DNA of 64,000 bases, taken from positions 62,001-126,000 of the IMG/VR virus record IMGVR_UViG_3300033992_001502; one strand, written 5' to 3'. The DNA comes from a virus. The notes under the pieces are model-generated. The model did not search any database and was not told the origin of the DNA. It worked only from the letters and a program-made list of their open reading frames with translations. A program made the translations under genes and the position numbers. Positions 1 through 8,920 of this stretch are shown one piece after another (position 1 is the first letter of the stretch; each line of letters starts with the position of its first letter).

Positions 1-231
1 CCTGGATATTCTCAATTAGTCGACAACGATACTCCAGAGGAAAAAGAGCACAATCGTAAAGTTTTCAATAGAGCACGTGAAATCGAAGATACTGAATGGT
101 CTGAACTATGGGCCATCTTACAAGGGCAAAACCGAACTCAATTTACCATGTTTGCAGACAAGTCAACTGACAAAGATTCAGCTTGGGACAATTGGTTTGA
201 TGGATCAGGTATGAAAGGTTGGTGGGATTAA
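1..231 (+). CDS. C-terminal fragment of an unknown protein (truncated by window edge)
   Basis: Frame 1 is open from the first base to a TAA at 229-231, giving 76 residues with no start in the window. The fragment is acidic, then rich in Trp near the end (WDNWFDGSG followed by MKGWWD). I do not recognise the family. It lies on the same strand as the ClpC-like gene 27 bases downstream and may share its transcript. Only the carboxy terminus is visible, so function cannot be assigned. Confidence 0.6.
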   Translation, partial: PGYSQLVDNDTPEEKEHNRKVFNRAREIEDTEWSELWAILQGQNRTQFTMFADKSTDKDSAWDNWFDGSGMKGWWD

Positions 232-258
232 CACTTAAAAAGAGTATAATAACTGTAT

Positions 259-2241
259 ATGGCAAAACAAAACAACAAAACCGGAAAAACTCCAATGCTC
301 GATTCGTTCGGGAAAGATCTTACTCAATTAGCTATTGAGGGAAAGTTAGATCCAGTCGTTGGTAGGGAAAAAGAAATAAAGCGTTGCAGTCAAATACTCG
401 CACGTAGAAAAAAGAACAATCCTCTCTTGATTGGAGAGCCTGGAGTTGGTAAAACTGCCATCGTCGAAGGTCTTGCAAAAATGATCATTGACAAAACTTG
501 TCCACGAGTTCTATTCGATAAAAAGATCGTTACTCTTGAGCTTGCGAATTTAGTAGCAGGTACAAAGTACAGAGGTCAATTCGAAGAGCGAATGGAACAA
601 ATAATTGACGAAGTTCAACAAAATCCGCATGTTATCCTATTCATAGATGAGATTCATACCCTAATTGGAGCTGGCTCAGCTAGCGGATCATTGGATGCGG
701 CGAATATCCTGAAACCTGCACTTTCTCGTGGACAGATTCAGTGTATTGGTGCAACAACGCTTGACGAATTTAGAGGATCTATTGAAAAAGATGGTGCCCT
801 GAATCGTAGATTTCAGCAAGTGATGGTAGATCCATCTACGCCAGAACAAGCTCGCCAGATCATCCAGAATATACGCCAGAAGTACGAAGACCATCACTCA
901 GTAAGATACACTGACGAAGCACTTGATGCTTGCGTTACCTACAGTGATCGATACTTACAGGACAGATTTCTACCGGATAAAGCGATTGACTTAATGGACG
1001 AAGCTGGCTCAGCAGTTCACATAAACGGAGTAGTTGTACCTGAAGAAATTAAGTCACTTGAGGTAAAATTAGTTGAGGTAAGCGAACGCAAACAAAAGGC
1101 AGTAGATGGACAACAGTACGAAGCGGCTGCTAAATTGAGAGACGAAGCACTTAAGGTAATGTCAGAAATTGACGAAGAAAAATCAAAATGGGAAGAATCA
1201 TTAAAGGTGAATCGCCTAAATGTTTCAGAAGAAGATATCGCATCAGTAGTTGCCGCAATTACTGGAATTCCAATTACTAGACTCAAAGGTTCTGAGCTTG
1301 AAAGACTTGCTAATATGGCAAGCTGGTTAAAGGATCGAGTAATCGGTCAGCCTGAAGCAGTGGTCAAATTAACAAAAGCAATCCAGCGATCAAGAGCAGG
1401 GCTTAAGTCTAAAAATAGACCAATTGGGACTTTCATGTTCCTCGGCCCAACTGGTGTTGGTAAAACCGAATTGGCAAAGCAGCTTGCAAAATTCATGTTC
1501 GACTCAGAGGACTCGTTAATCAGAATAGACATGACTGAGTTTGGAGAAAAATTTACGTCGACTAAATTAATAGGAGCTCCTCCAGGATACGTTGGATACG
1601 ATGAAGGTGGTCAGCTTACTGAGAGAGTTAAGCGTAAACCCTATTCAGTAGTTCTATTGGACGAGGTCGAAAAAGCTCATCCTGATATTTTTCACACTCT
1701 ACTTCAAGTATTGGATGAAGGCCATTTAACTGATGGGCTTGGTCGTAAAATAGATTTTAAAAATACTGTGATTATTATGACTTCTAATTTGGGAGTTAAG
1801 GAATTGCAAGATTTTGGAGGAGGTATTGGATTCTCGTCAGCTGTTGATCAATTTGAAAAGCAGAAAGAGATCGCAGCAAGCGTTCTAAAGAAGGCTGTTA
1901 GTAAGCAGTTTGCACCAGAGTTTATCAATCGACTAGATGATATTATTATCTTCGAGACTCTTAAGAAAGAAGATATTACTAAGATCGTTGAAATTGAACT
2001 TTTAGACCTGTATGCTAGAGTTAAGGAAAATGGATACACTGTTGAGTTGACTAAACAGGCAAAAGAATTCTTAATTGAAAATGGCTATGACCCTAAATTT
2101 GGAGCTCGTCCACTAAAGAGAGTTATTCAAAATCACGTAGAAGATCTTATAGCAGAGGCCTTTATCGACGGAAAGATTAAAGATGGTGATAAATTGGTGA
2201 TTACTCATAAAGCCAAAGAAGAAAACTTATCATTTAAGTAA
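259..2241 (+). CDS. ClpC/ClpA-like double-AAA+ protein unfoldase lacking the N domain
   Basis: A 660-residue Hsp100 ATPase that should thread proteins through a hexameric pore. The first AAA+ module has Walker A GEPGVGKT (59-66), Walker B (125-131), a KYRG pore loop (103-106) and an LNRRF finger (181-185). The second has GPTGVGKT (396-403), Walker B (464-471), a GYVGYDEGG pore loop (443-451) and sensor-2 GARPLKR (615-621). Residues 270-305 resemble the ClpC UVR/linker helices rather than the long ClpB middle domain. The usual N-terminal Clp-N repeats (about 150 residues) are absent; the protein starts just before the first AAA+ module. An IGF tripeptide (523-525) sits where ClpA/ClpC/ClpX carry their ClpP-docking loop, so partnership with host ClpP is plausible but inferred. 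A TATAAT box (245-250) lies just upstream. Confidence 0.9.
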   Translation: MAKQNNKTGKTPMLDSFGKDLTQLAIEGKLDPVVGREKEIKRCSQILARRKKNNPLLIGEPGVGKTAIVEGLAKMIIDKTCPRVLFDKKIVTLELANLVAGTKYRGQFEERMEQIIDEVQQNPHVILFIDEIHTLIGAGSASGSLDAANILKPALSRGQIQCIGATTLDEFRGSIEKDGALNRRFQQVMVDPSTPEQARQIIQNIRQKYEDHHSVRYTDEALDACVTYSDRYLQDRFLPDKAIDLMDEAGSAVHINGVVVPEEIKSLEVKLVEVSERKQKAVDGQQYEAAAKLRDEALKVMSEIDEEKSKWEESLKVNRLNVSEEDIASVVAAITGIPITRLKGSELERLANMASWLKDRVIGQPEAVVKLTKAIQRSRAGLKSKNRPIGTFMFLGPTGVGKTELAKQLAKFMFDSEDSLIRIDMTEFGEKFTSTKLIGAPPGYVGYDEGGQLTERVKRKPYSVVLLDEVEKAHPDIFHTLLQVLDEGHLTDGLGRKIDFKNTVIIMTSNLGVKELQDFGGGIGFSSAVDQFEKQKEIAASVLKKAVSKQFAPEFINRLDDIIIFETLKKEDITKIVEIELLDLYARVKENGYTVELTKQAKEFLIENGYDPKFGARPLKRVIQNHVEDLIAEAFIDGKIKDGDKLVITHKAKEENLSFK

Positions 2242-2251
2242 ACGTCTGCAG

Positions 2252-2260
2252 ATAAATAAT
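2252..2260 (+). promoter_or_regulatory. Late promoter element ATAAATAAT
   Basis: Matches the T4 late -10 (TATAAATA) except at its first base; the ATG of the EF-hand protein is 18 bases downstream of the element. Confidence 0.7.
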
Positions 2261-2278
2261 CAAAAATAACCATACATA

Positions 2279-3247
2279 ATGGGAAGATTTGGTAAAAACA
2301 GAGTGCCTAATTTCATGAAAGGTAAAGAAGATGCAATTGGCGCTAATCCAAGAGTAGCTGATGAAAATTTGGATGAAATGCATCCAGTAGAAATAGTTTC
2401 ATTGGGAGATCATGGAGACGACCATGCAATGATCGTTATTAGAAGTAAATCAGGTGAAGAGCTTGAGCTTAGATTCGACTATGACGGTAACGGCATGCTA
2501 ACGGCAATGCACGGAGATCATGAGTACTCTATTCCAGTAGAACTTGAAGTTGTATCTGATGAAATTGACGAAAAACTTAAAGGTAAACAAAAGAACTTAG
2601 ATAAGAATCGAAATGGAAAAATTGATTCAGGCGATTTTAAATTACTTAATAAGTCGAAAGAGGATACTGAAGGTAAAGCTTCTAACACATTTGAAAATTT
2701 CGTTAATGAGTGTTGGTCACCAATGACCGAAGGCTACAGCCCAGCAATGTCAGAAGAAGCACAGAATGCAGTTAAATCAGTATGCGAAGAAATTCTAATT
2801 AAAGAGGCTCAAATGTGCGATGAAGACGCAGATCCTAACCATACATACGAGAATTACTTAAATGAAGTTGGCTCGTACATGAGTAAGTGTATGATGGAAG
2901 CAGCGGCTGAGGTTGATGTGGAAGAGCCGATTAACGAAAGAGCTATTCAATATCCAAAGGCTGGAGGAAAATGGGTAACACCAGATGCGAGTAAATACGT
3001 AGTATATGTAGGAAAAACCCCATATAAAGTAACGGTGAAGTCTCCGATCTACAGCGGCCCTATCATTATTCAACACATAGACGGTCCAAAAGAAGGTTGG
3101 ATGGGAAATTACTATACGGTAACTGATAGTAAAGGACAAACTAAAGACTTTGATGAAAGCGAAATTGCTGCACTTGTTAAAAAAGAAGGAAGTAATGTTA
3201 TTGAACTAGGCGGAGCATTAGGCAAAGCTATTTTTACTAAAGCTTAA
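2279..3247 (+). CDS. Putative virion protein with EF-hand loop and capsid-targeting-like motif
   Basis: A 322-residue protein of unknown family. Residues 108-119 (DKNRNGKIDSGD) match a complete EF-hand calcium loop, with acidic or Asn ligands at loop positions 1, 3, 5, 9 and 12, Gly at 6 and Ile at 8. Residues 138-144 read FENFVNE, one of the short F-x-x-F-V-x-E motifs shared by several late proteins here. Before this the protein is acidic; after about residue 225 a separate domain follows. A late-promoter element ends 18 bases before the ATG and a terminator follows the stop, so it appears to be a single-gene late transcript. A packaged or structural role is inferred from promoter class and motif only. 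Confidence 0.7.
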   Translation: MGRFGKNRVPNFMKGKEDAIGANPRVADENLDEMHPVEIVSLGDHGDDHAMIVIRSKSGEELELRFDYDGNGMLTAMHGDHEYSIPVELEVVSDEIDEKLKGKQKNLDKNRNGKIDSGDFKLLNKSKEDTEGKASNTFENFVNECWSPMTEGYSPAMSEEAQNAVKSVCEEILIKEAQMCDEDADPNHTYENYLNEVGSYMSKCMMEAAAEVDVEEPINERAIQYPKAGGKWVTPDASKYVVYVGKTPYKVTVKSPIYSGPIIIQHIDGPKEGWMGNYYTVTDSKGQTKDFDESEIAALVKKEGSNVIELGGALGKAIFTKA

Positions 3248-3270
3248 ATTCATAATTAAATATAAAACTA

Positions 3271-3297
3271 AAGCTCGGAACATTCCGAGCTTTTTTA
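3271..3297 (+). terminator. Rho-independent terminator
   Basis: AAGCTCGGA / TCCGAGCTT stem followed by a T run, after the EF-hand protein gene. Confidence 0.85.
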
Positions 3298-3314
3298 TTT
3301 AGGTTAGGCCGTGA

Positions 3315-3323
3315 ATAAATAAT
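3315..3323 (+). promoter_or_regulatory. Late promoter element ATAAATAAT
   Basis: Lies 4 bases before the ATG at 3328, so the transcript would be nearly leaderless. It follows a terminator by about 20 bases. Confidence 0.7.
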
Positions 3324-3327
3324 CAAT

Positions 3328-3585
3328 ATGGACAATCCACATAATAATAAAATGTCATCTGGTGAAATTACTGTACCAGCCAGTTCATTTCAACAAAGAA
3401 CTGATATGAATATTCAACCTACTCCAGTAAATGTGGCTGTGGGTGGGCTTCCTCAGCACTGGTTGAATACAGCGCCGTATTCTAAGCGAGATATGACAAC
3501 TAATTCGACTCCATCCAGAATCGGCTCAAATCCTAGAGTTTATAAAGTCCTACGATTTAACGAGTATATGGAATCTAATAAATAA
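3328..3585 (+). CDS. Small late protein of unknown function with C-terminal F-x-x-Y motif
   Basis: An 85-residue protein, low complexity and polar in its first two thirds, ending with FNEYME (77-82) and then SNK. That ending resembles the capsid-targeting-like motif found at the N termini of other late proteins. The late promoter element ends only 4 bases before the ATG, implying an almost leaderless mRNA. The terminal Asn-Lys-stop codons form the next late promoter. No family recognised. Confidence 0.6.
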   Translation: MDNPHNNKMSSGEITVPASSFQQRTDMNIQPTPVNVAVGGLPQHWLNTAPYSKRDMTTNSTPSRIGSNPRVYKVLRFNEYMESNK

Positions 3586-3586
3586 T
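3578..3586 (+). promoter_or_regulatory. Late promoter element overlapping a stop codon
   Basis: ATAAATAAT is made of the last Asn-Lys-stop codons of the upstream gene; the next ATG is at 3601. Confidence 0.6.
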
Positions 3587-3600
3587 AAAAAGTAACTACT

Positions 3601-3966
3601 ATGAGTAACAAAATTTTAAACTTCGACGATTTTCATAAAGGGTCTAACTTAAGCGATCCCAAGAAACATGCAACGGCCTCAAAACCTGATCAAGTTAAGA
3701 AAGAAAAAACAATTGATCAAGTTAAGAGTGCTGATCTATCTCAAGTTAAGGTAACTGAGCCTGATTACACGAAAGTATCTAAAACTCCTATTCAAGAGAG
3801 CTCAGCTGATACTCAAGCACAGATCGATATAATTAATCAGACCAAAGCACTTAGGGACCAAGTCGCAGCTGCTGCAACTGATGCAGAAAAGATTCAGCTA
3901 TTGACTAAAATCAAGCAGATTGAACAACAAGCTGAGCAGAAAGCAAAGGCTACTAAGACTGCATAA
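3601..3966 (+). CDS. Small Lys-rich coiled-coil protein, putative internal head protein
   Basis: A 121-residue protein. The N terminus ILNFDDF (5-11) matches the shared capsid-targeting-like motif. Three imperfect copies of D/S-Q-V-K (around residues 30-52) follow, then PIQES (about 61-65), which fits the T4 gp21 cleavage rule (Leu/Ile-x-Glu). The last 50 residues are Ala/Lys/Gln-rich and predicted helical. It has its own late promoter, formed by the end of the preceding gene. The family is not recognised; packaging is inferred. Confidence 0.6.
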   Translation: MSNKILNFDDFHKGSNLSDPKKHATASKPDQVKKEKTIDQVKSADLSQVKVTEPDYTKVSKTPIQESSADTQAQIDIINQTKALRDQVAAAATDAEKIQLLTKIKQIEQQAEQKAKATKTA

Positions 3967-3980
3967 AATTACTTAACGAA

Positions 3981-4721
3981 ATGACGTTAGACGAGTTAAT
4001 ATTAGACATCCAGGATGAATTAACGTTTGCAAAAGCGCTACCTTATTCTATTCCAGAACCAGAGATTAAACGTATCATCACTAATTCTGAGAGATATTTT
4101 TATGATAACTGGAAACATGCAGTTGAACCGCGATATTTACTGATTCCTCAAGAAGTTTTTACGTCTACTGGATTTAAGCAGCACAGAACGATTCAGTTAC
4201 CTGAGTGCGTAGGTTTCGTTCATGATGTTAAGCAGCCCAATTCTTCAGGCTCAATGTTTGGAACAATGGATGCGGATTTTGCGGATAATAAGTTCATTGG
4301 GTCAGAGGTATTTTTAACACCATTCATTGGGGAATCTATTATGTACAGAACGATTATCTTCTCGTTTCTTGACCTAGTTAAAGGCTTTACCATTGACACT
4401 TTTGCATACGACTACAATAAGAATACTCGAAAACTAACAATACTCGGAAGAACCCCTAGACAAAACGGTATTGTTCTAACGATCGCTAAGAAAATCCCAG
4501 CTGATGATCTGTATAATGATGAATTGTTTCAAAGATACGTAAGAGCAAAGGCTAAATTGAGACTTGGTGATCTGTTAACGACATTCGATTATAATCTTCC
4601 AGGCGGAATCAAACCTAACTACACAAATCTAGTCACTAAAGCTGAAAATGAGCTTACTCAAGTACTTGAAATGATGAAAGGCGAAAATACTCCAGACTTC
4701 TTGTACTTTGCAAGATGGTAA
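3981..4721 (+). CDS. Putative neck/head-tail connector or baseplate structural protein
   Basis: A 246-residue protein, 14 bases after the preceding gene and 7 bases before gp25, so it is cotranscribed with a baseplate gene. It is rich in aromatic residues with alternating strand-like segments and has no enzyme motif. Size and position suggest a T4 gp13/gp14 neck-type or baseplate wedge-type protein, but I cannot establish homology from the sequence alone. Its role as a virion component is more secure than any specific name. Confidence 0.45.
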   Translation: MTLDELILDIQDELTFAKALPYSIPEPEIKRIITNSERYFYDNWKHAVEPRYLLIPQEVFTSTGFKQHRTIQLPECVGFVHDVKQPNSSGSMFGTMDADFADNKFIGSEVFLTPFIGESIMYRTIIFSFLDLVKGFTIDTFAYDYNKNTRKLTILGRTPRQNGIVLTIAKKIPADDLYNDELFQRYVRAKAKLRLGDLLTTFDYNLPGGIKPNYTNLVTKAENELTQVLEMMKGENTPDFLYFARW

Positions 4722-4728
4722 TTAAGAC

Positions 4729-5118
4729 ATGGCAACACAACCAGTAGGAAAAGACCTATACTTACGAGCACCAGGCGATCCAAACTACCAAGAAGGTATT
4801 TATGAATCAAATGACTCAATTGAAAATGCTCTTCAACAAATTAGAATGACGCTACTTACTAGAGCAGGTGAAGTTCTTGGGGAAGATATTGGATTCAATG
4901 CCGAAAAGTATCTTTTTGAATTTGAGCAATCAGACATTAGCGCTATGGAAAAGGAGGCAAACGATCAAATTAATGAATATGTTTTATTCAGTCGACCTTA
5001 CTCAATTGCAGCTAATGCATTTAAAATGGACGATATATCTGATCCATATAAAGTAGGATTAGGCTTGGACATTAAGATAGACGGACAGTCTGCGTTTGCT
5101 ACAATGTTTGACCTTTAA
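4729..5118 (+). CDS. 25: Baseplate wedge protein gp25 (GPW/gp25 family)
   Basis: A 129-residue protein, close to T4 gp25 (132 residues). It carries the family signature in which a short tail-lysozyme-like fold begins with IENALQQIRM (about 27-36), followed by TRAGEVLG (40-47) and the conserved aromatic EKYLFEF segment. gp25 forms part of the inner wedge and helps initiate sheath assembly on the baseplate. It closes the operon that starts at 3601. Its last 20 bases overlap the 3' end of the convergent epimerase gene, with no terminator hairpin between them. Confidence 0.85.
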   Translation: MATQPVGKDLYLRAPGDPNYQEGIYESNDSIENALQQIRMTLLTRAGEVLGEDIGFNAEKYLFEFEQSDISAMEKEANDQINEYVLFSRPYSIAANAFKMDDISDPYKVGLGLDIKIDGQSAFATMFDL

Positions 5119-6022
5119 GCCAATCTTCTAATTTAATTAACGGGTTCCAATCAAGATACGATTTAGCGGCAGTGACGTCAGCTAAACTAATCTTCGGCTC
5201 TAATCTAAAACCTACATTTACCGTTTTTCCGCCAACCATTTCAGCGATTTGATTTACGCTGATATTTTCTCCACTTCCTATATTAATAATTCGGTGATAC
5301 TTATCTGAAGCGTTAGCGAGCGCATTGTATGCTGGTGAGTGTAATGCAGCAATATTTGCTCTAACTACATCTGATACGTGAATAAAATCTCTTCGCTGTT
5401 CTCCGTCATTTGTGATTGGTAAAGGTTTGCCAGCCTTAGCTTTTTCTAAAAATATTGGAATGACTGAGCGGTATGAACTGTCAGGATTTGAATTTGGACC
5501 GTAAACATTGAAATATCTAAGGCACGTCGTTTTTATTCTGTAAATTGAAGAATATAATTTGCAATAATTTTCCCCAATCTGTTTAGTTAACGCATAGGTT
5601 GAAATTGGATCAAGCGGTACAGATTCATTAGTTGGAAATAACTCAGTGTTTCCGTATACTGCACTAGTTGAGCTAAACACTAATTCCGATACACCAGCGA
5701 TTCGACACGCTTCAAGCACGTTTGAGGTTCCTATTACATTTACTAAATTATATAGAGTAGGTGATTCTAATGACTCCTGGACAGAAGTTAATGCGGCTAA
5801 ATGGAATACGCATTCTGAACCTTTAATGATGGCGGCGATCTTCTTGGGATCCCCTGTAATATCGTAGACTCTTAGGTCAATCGCTAAGTTTTTAATGTTG
5901 CTTTTCTTACCGGTCGATAGATTATCGATTACGGTTACTCGGAACCCTTGCTCTACGAGTGATTTAACAAGGTGAGATCCGATAAATCCGGCCCCACCTA
6001 TTACTGTTACTTTACGATTCAT
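5099..6022 (-). CDS. NAD-dependent nucleotide-sugar epimerase/dehydratase (GalE-like SDR)
   Basis: A 307-residue extended short-chain dehydrogenase. The Rossmann dinucleotide motif is GGAGFIG (9-15). The catalytic triad is visible as S118/T119, Tyr143 and Lys147 within YALTK, and the RYFNVYGP segment is typical of UDP-hexose 4-epimerases. It probably interconverts UDP-sugars for glycan assembly. It is the distal gene of a minus-strand late operon (gp4, gp2-like, portal), an odd place for a sugar enzyme. It may supply the glycosyltransferases at 32059-36856. The substrate cannot be read from the sequence. Confidence 0.88.
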   Translation of the reverse strand: MNRKVTVIGGAGFIGSHLVKSLVEQGFRVTVIDNLSTGKKSNIKNLAIDLRVYDITGDPKKIAAIIKGSECVFHLAALTSVQESLESPTLYNLVNVIGTSNVLEACRIAGVSELVFSSTSAVYGNTELFPTNESVPLDPISTYALTKQIGENYCKLYSSIYRIKTTCLRYFNVYGPNSNPDSSYRSVIPIFLEKAKAGKPLPITNDGEQRRDFIHVSDVVRANIAALHSPAYNALANASDKYHRIINIGSGENISVNQIAEMVGGKTVNVGFRLEPKISLADVTAAKSYLDWNPLIKLEDWLKGQTL

Positions 6023-6034
6023 GTATACCTAAAA

Positions 6035-7717
6035 TTAAAGTTGTCCTGGTGTTCCTACTTCAGATGAGGTTTCTCCACCAGCCGGTTCTTCTCCAGCTGG
6101 GGCAGCAGGCGCTCCACCAGCAGCAGCGGCTCCACCAGCAGCGGCGCCACCGTCAGCTTTAGCATCATTGTCTTGAGTTGCTTGGTAGCTTCGGTTTTTA
6201 GCAATATCCTCGTCACTTAATTTCAAGTATTCTTTAATTAAGTATTCGGTTGAGAAGTAAGGTTTAGCATCATCATTCACTACCGCTTTCATTGCATTAA
6301 GGGTAGCAAGACGTTTATTAAGTAATTCCTGAGTTTTAATCTCCTCGAATACATTATCATTGTGCCATAGCATACCTACTGCATTTGAGAAACGGTGATC
6401 CGTTTTTAAATCCTTAATATCTAAGCACATTTGCAAATACAGAGGTTTGGTGATTAACTCTTTGAAGGCTGATCTTAATCTCTTGATGAATTTATTGTAG
6501 CGAATCTCCTCTCTTGAAATACCTTCCGCATTCATAGTGTATGCACCTTGACCTTCTGACCAACGTGAATATGGAAGTTTAGAGTCAAGCTTTAGTTTAT
6601 CTTGAAAGTATTTTAATAATTCAGAGCCTGATAAATTTGGGCCTGGATATTCAAGTGCTTCAATATCGATTTTCTCGCCTCTATCGTTTACTGGAAGAAC
6701 GTAGTTTTTATAGAAAAGAATATTAGGTTTTCCATCAACCATTAATTCTCCAGAGCTACCATCGAATGTTATATCTTCTTTTAAGGTATTGGTAAACTCA
6801 CGAACATCTTCTTTGGCTTTTTGCATTGATTTTGTTCCAACTGGTACGCTTGTTTTTAAACGAATTGGCGCATTCATTGTATGCCAAATAATCTTAGAGT
6901 GTTCAATTAAACGAAGTAGGTTAAATGAACGAAGTAGTCTCTCTACGAAACTAACTCGCTTGGTTCTAAATTCATTTGAATATGAAATGTAGATAATTTG
7001 TGAATCAGTTAAGGTACGATTCATCTTATTAATGGGATCACGTTGAGACCATTGCAGATAAATTTTTCCGCCTGAATCTTTTTTTACTTCAGGATAAAGA
7101 GTAGATGGATCTAATTCCTTAAATCCAATAATATCTTTTGGATTTGAGATATTGTCGTAAATGATTTCAAATGCCAAGTGACCTTCAATTAACCATTGGT
7201 AAAAGTACTGCCATGCTGAAATTCCTCTGTCGAAACTCCATGCACTATAGATCTTTGCAAAATTTTCTTGGTACTTCTCAATTACTTTTTCTTGATAGTT
7301 AAGACGTTGGTCTTTATTCTTTCCTCGGTAATTAATTTCTCCAACTAGGTCATTTGGATAACAGAATCGATTATCTTCATCGTATACAATTGCATCATCT
7401 GCAATAGTTTCAATAACGAATTCAATTTCGCCATTTGATGCAAGATCCCTAAGTCTCTCTCTTTTCTGAACATAGTCTAATTGAAAGAACGCGATTGACT
7501 TGTTCTTTAATGAGGATGTCGTATCGGATAGAGCAAGAGTAGCCTTCATCAGATCATCTCCCATTGCGTTGTTGAAACCCGTTAACTGACCTTCAATGTA
7601 ACCTATCGCTTGTGAGTTCTTCACAAGAAGGTCATCGTATTTCATACCAAATCGACTTAGTGCGGTTAAGCTTGATCTAAGCCCTTTCATTGGGTTACTG
7701 TCTAAAAATCCTGCCAT
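6035..7717 (-). CDS. 20: Portal vertex protein gp20
   Basis: A 560-residue protein matching T4 gp20 in size (524 residues) and conserved segments: an early IETIADDAI region (about 104-112), WQYFYQWLIEG in the wing/stem region and EYPGPNLSG followed by a Leu-rich stretch. Twelve copies form the DNA channel at one capsid vertex and nucleate prohead assembly. The last 45 residues are an Ala/Gly/Pro-rich acidic tail not typical of T4, probably disordered. It is encoded on the minus strand with gp4, away from gp21-gp23, unlike the T4 order 20-21-22-23. Confidence 0.92.
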   Translation of the reverse strand: MAGFLDSNPMKGLRSSLTALSRFGMKYDDLLVKNSQAIGYIEGQLTGFNNAMGDDLMKATLALSDTTSSLKNKSIAFFQLDYVQKRERLRDLASNGEIEFVIETIADDAIVYDEDNRFCYPNDLVGEINYRGKNKDQRLNYQEKVIEKYQENFAKIYSAWSFDRGISAWQYFYQWLIEGHLAFEIIYDNISNPKDIIGFKELDPSTLYPEVKKDSGGKIYLQWSQRDPINKMNRTLTDSQIIYISYSNEFRTKRVSFVERLLRSFNLLRLIEHSKIIWHTMNAPIRLKTSVPVGTKSMQKAKEDVREFTNTLKEDITFDGSSGELMVDGKPNILFYKNYVLPVNDRGEKIDIEALEYPGPNLSGSELLKYFQDKLKLDSKLPYSRWSEGQGAYTMNAEGISREEIRYNKFIKRLRSAFKELITKPLYLQMCLDIKDLKTDHRFSNAVGMLWHNDNVFEEIKTQELLNKRLATLNAMKAVVNDDAKPYFSTEYLIKEYLKLSDEDIAKNRSYQATQDNDAKADGGAAAGGAAAAGGAPAAPAGEEPAGGETSSEVGTPGQL

Positions 7718-7725
7718 TTAATTGT

Positions 7726-8391
7726 TTATTTTATTTCAAATAGAGAGAAACTTGATCTAGCCGATATTGTCCTGTCAGTTGAATAGTTCGCTAAGTGTAA
7801 GTTAGGAACAGTATCCCAGTCGATAAGGGTTAAGTTTCGCATCTTTTCTCTATTGTATTTATTCACCAGAAGATTGAATTTAATGTCCGGCATTCCAAGT
7901 AGGGTCTTTATAAATGTCGTATCGACCGTAAAAAATGGAGCAACTGCTCGTTCCCTGATTCGTTTATTAAATTCCATTAGGTTGCCGTCTTCAAAACAGT
8001 TAGCTAATGGAGTACTCATTTTATTTAAGTATGTCCGAATAAACCGTTTTCTTAGAGGTTGGGACATTAATTTAACATTTAGGCCCAATCCATCAGGGCT
8101 TAATGCTAGAAATATGGGGCGGTTATCATAATACGGCTTCTTTACTCGATATTTTGCAGCAAGGGCCACATCTTTTACGGAAGGATATTTAAGTAATTCG
8201 TATTCGTCCCAAGTTGGAACCTGATCTGGCCCAATTGGTTCAAGTTCAGTATGAGTATAAAAATGACCAGGAATCAGAATAGTACGGTCTCCACCACGAG
8301 TCATATTTATGAATACGTGATTTGGGTTTGGACTAAAGTCCGGGTCTGTTCCGTTTTGATAAAAGTCTTGTATAGTTTCTAATTGCGTCAT
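7726..8391 (-). CDS. 2: Probable DNA end protector protein gp2-like
   Basis: A 221-residue protein between gp4 and the portal. It has the pattern I associate with gp2-like proteins of T4-type marine phages: a PYYDNRP segment (about 92-98), then DGLGLN (104-109), then an NKYNREKMRNL...WDTVP segment near the C terminus. gp2 binds packaged DNA ends and protects them from host RecBCD-like nucleases after injection. T4 genes 2 and 4 are neighbours, which supports the call. There are no catalytic motifs. The family match is from memory and could be wrong. Confidence 0.5.
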   Translation of the reverse strand: MTQLETIQDFYQNGTDPDFSPNPNHVFINMTRGGDRTILIPGHFYTHTELEPIGPDQVPTWDEYELLKYPSVKDVALAAKYRVKKPYYDNRPIFLALSPDGLGLNVKLMSQPLRKRFIRTYLNKMSTPLANCFEDGNLMEFNKRIRERAVAPFFTVDTTFIKTLLGMPDIKFNLLVNKYNREKMRNLTLIDWDTVPNLHLANYSTDRTISARSSFSLFEIK

Positions 8392-8400
8392 TTATATCTT

Positions 8401-8907
8401 TTATATTGATTTGAACAGAAAGTTTTCGGTTATTATCCCAAATTTTAAACCTCTTACTGAAGCGAACTCTTTAGCTGCTTCAAATTTTGCCTGATTTACA
8501 ATGTATTGCTTGGCTGCATATACATAACTTGCAGTTTGCTTGTCAGTCATTCTTGCTGGGGCAGTAGGTGGTTTGGTATACTTGTCAGGCTTTACCTCAA
8601 TTAACCAAGACTGCTCCTTTCCTGAGCTATCTTTGGTTACGATATAAAAATCAACATAATATGTGTGTCCGCGTTTATCAAGAGGAGAATAGTAAGGAAT
8701 TCCTACTGGTTCGCTTGAGTATTTAATAACAGTCGGGCTGTGATCACACCATTTTAGGAATTTGAATTCCCAGCTTGATCTGAATATTATTTGCGAAGTA
8801 TCGCCAACGTACTTCTCAGGGAACGCTGGTTTAAAGTATCCCTGACGGATTGTTCCAGCTCGCGGTTTTAAGAAAGTCTTGATGCTCTTCTGCTCTTTCG
8901 GTTTCAT
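8401..8907 (-). CDS. 4: Head completion protein gp4 (TnsA-nuclease-like fold)
   Basis: A 168-residue homologue of T4 gp4 (also called gp50), with the N-terminal FLKPRAGTIRQGYF segment and FRSSWEFKF (42-50). Candidate restriction-like nuclease residues are Glu47, Asp86 in YVDF and Glu104/Lys106 in IEVK. The protein acts late in head maturation, after packaging. It is first in a minus-strand late operon with the gp2-like, portal and epimerase genes; a perfect TATAAATAAC late element lies 3 bases upstream of the ATG and overlaps the primase stop codon. Confidence 0.9.
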   Translation of the reverse strand: MKPKEQKSIKTFLKPRAGTIRQGYFKPAFPEKYVGDTSQIIFRSSWEFKFLKWCDHSPTVIKYSSEPVGIPYYSPLDKRGHTYYVDFYIVTKDSSGKEQSWLIEVKPDKYTKPPTAPARMTDKQTASYVYAAKQYIVNQAKFEAAKEFASVRGLKFGIITENFLFKSI

Positions 8908-8910
8908 ATA

Positions 8911-8920
8911 GTTATTTATA
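8911..8920 (-). promoter_or_regulatory. Late promoter element TATAAATAAC (minus strand)
   Basis: Perfect element 3 bases before the gp4 ATG and overlapping the primase stop. It would drive gp4, the gp2-like gene, portal and epimerase, i.e. late genes embedded behind early ones. Confidence 0.75.
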
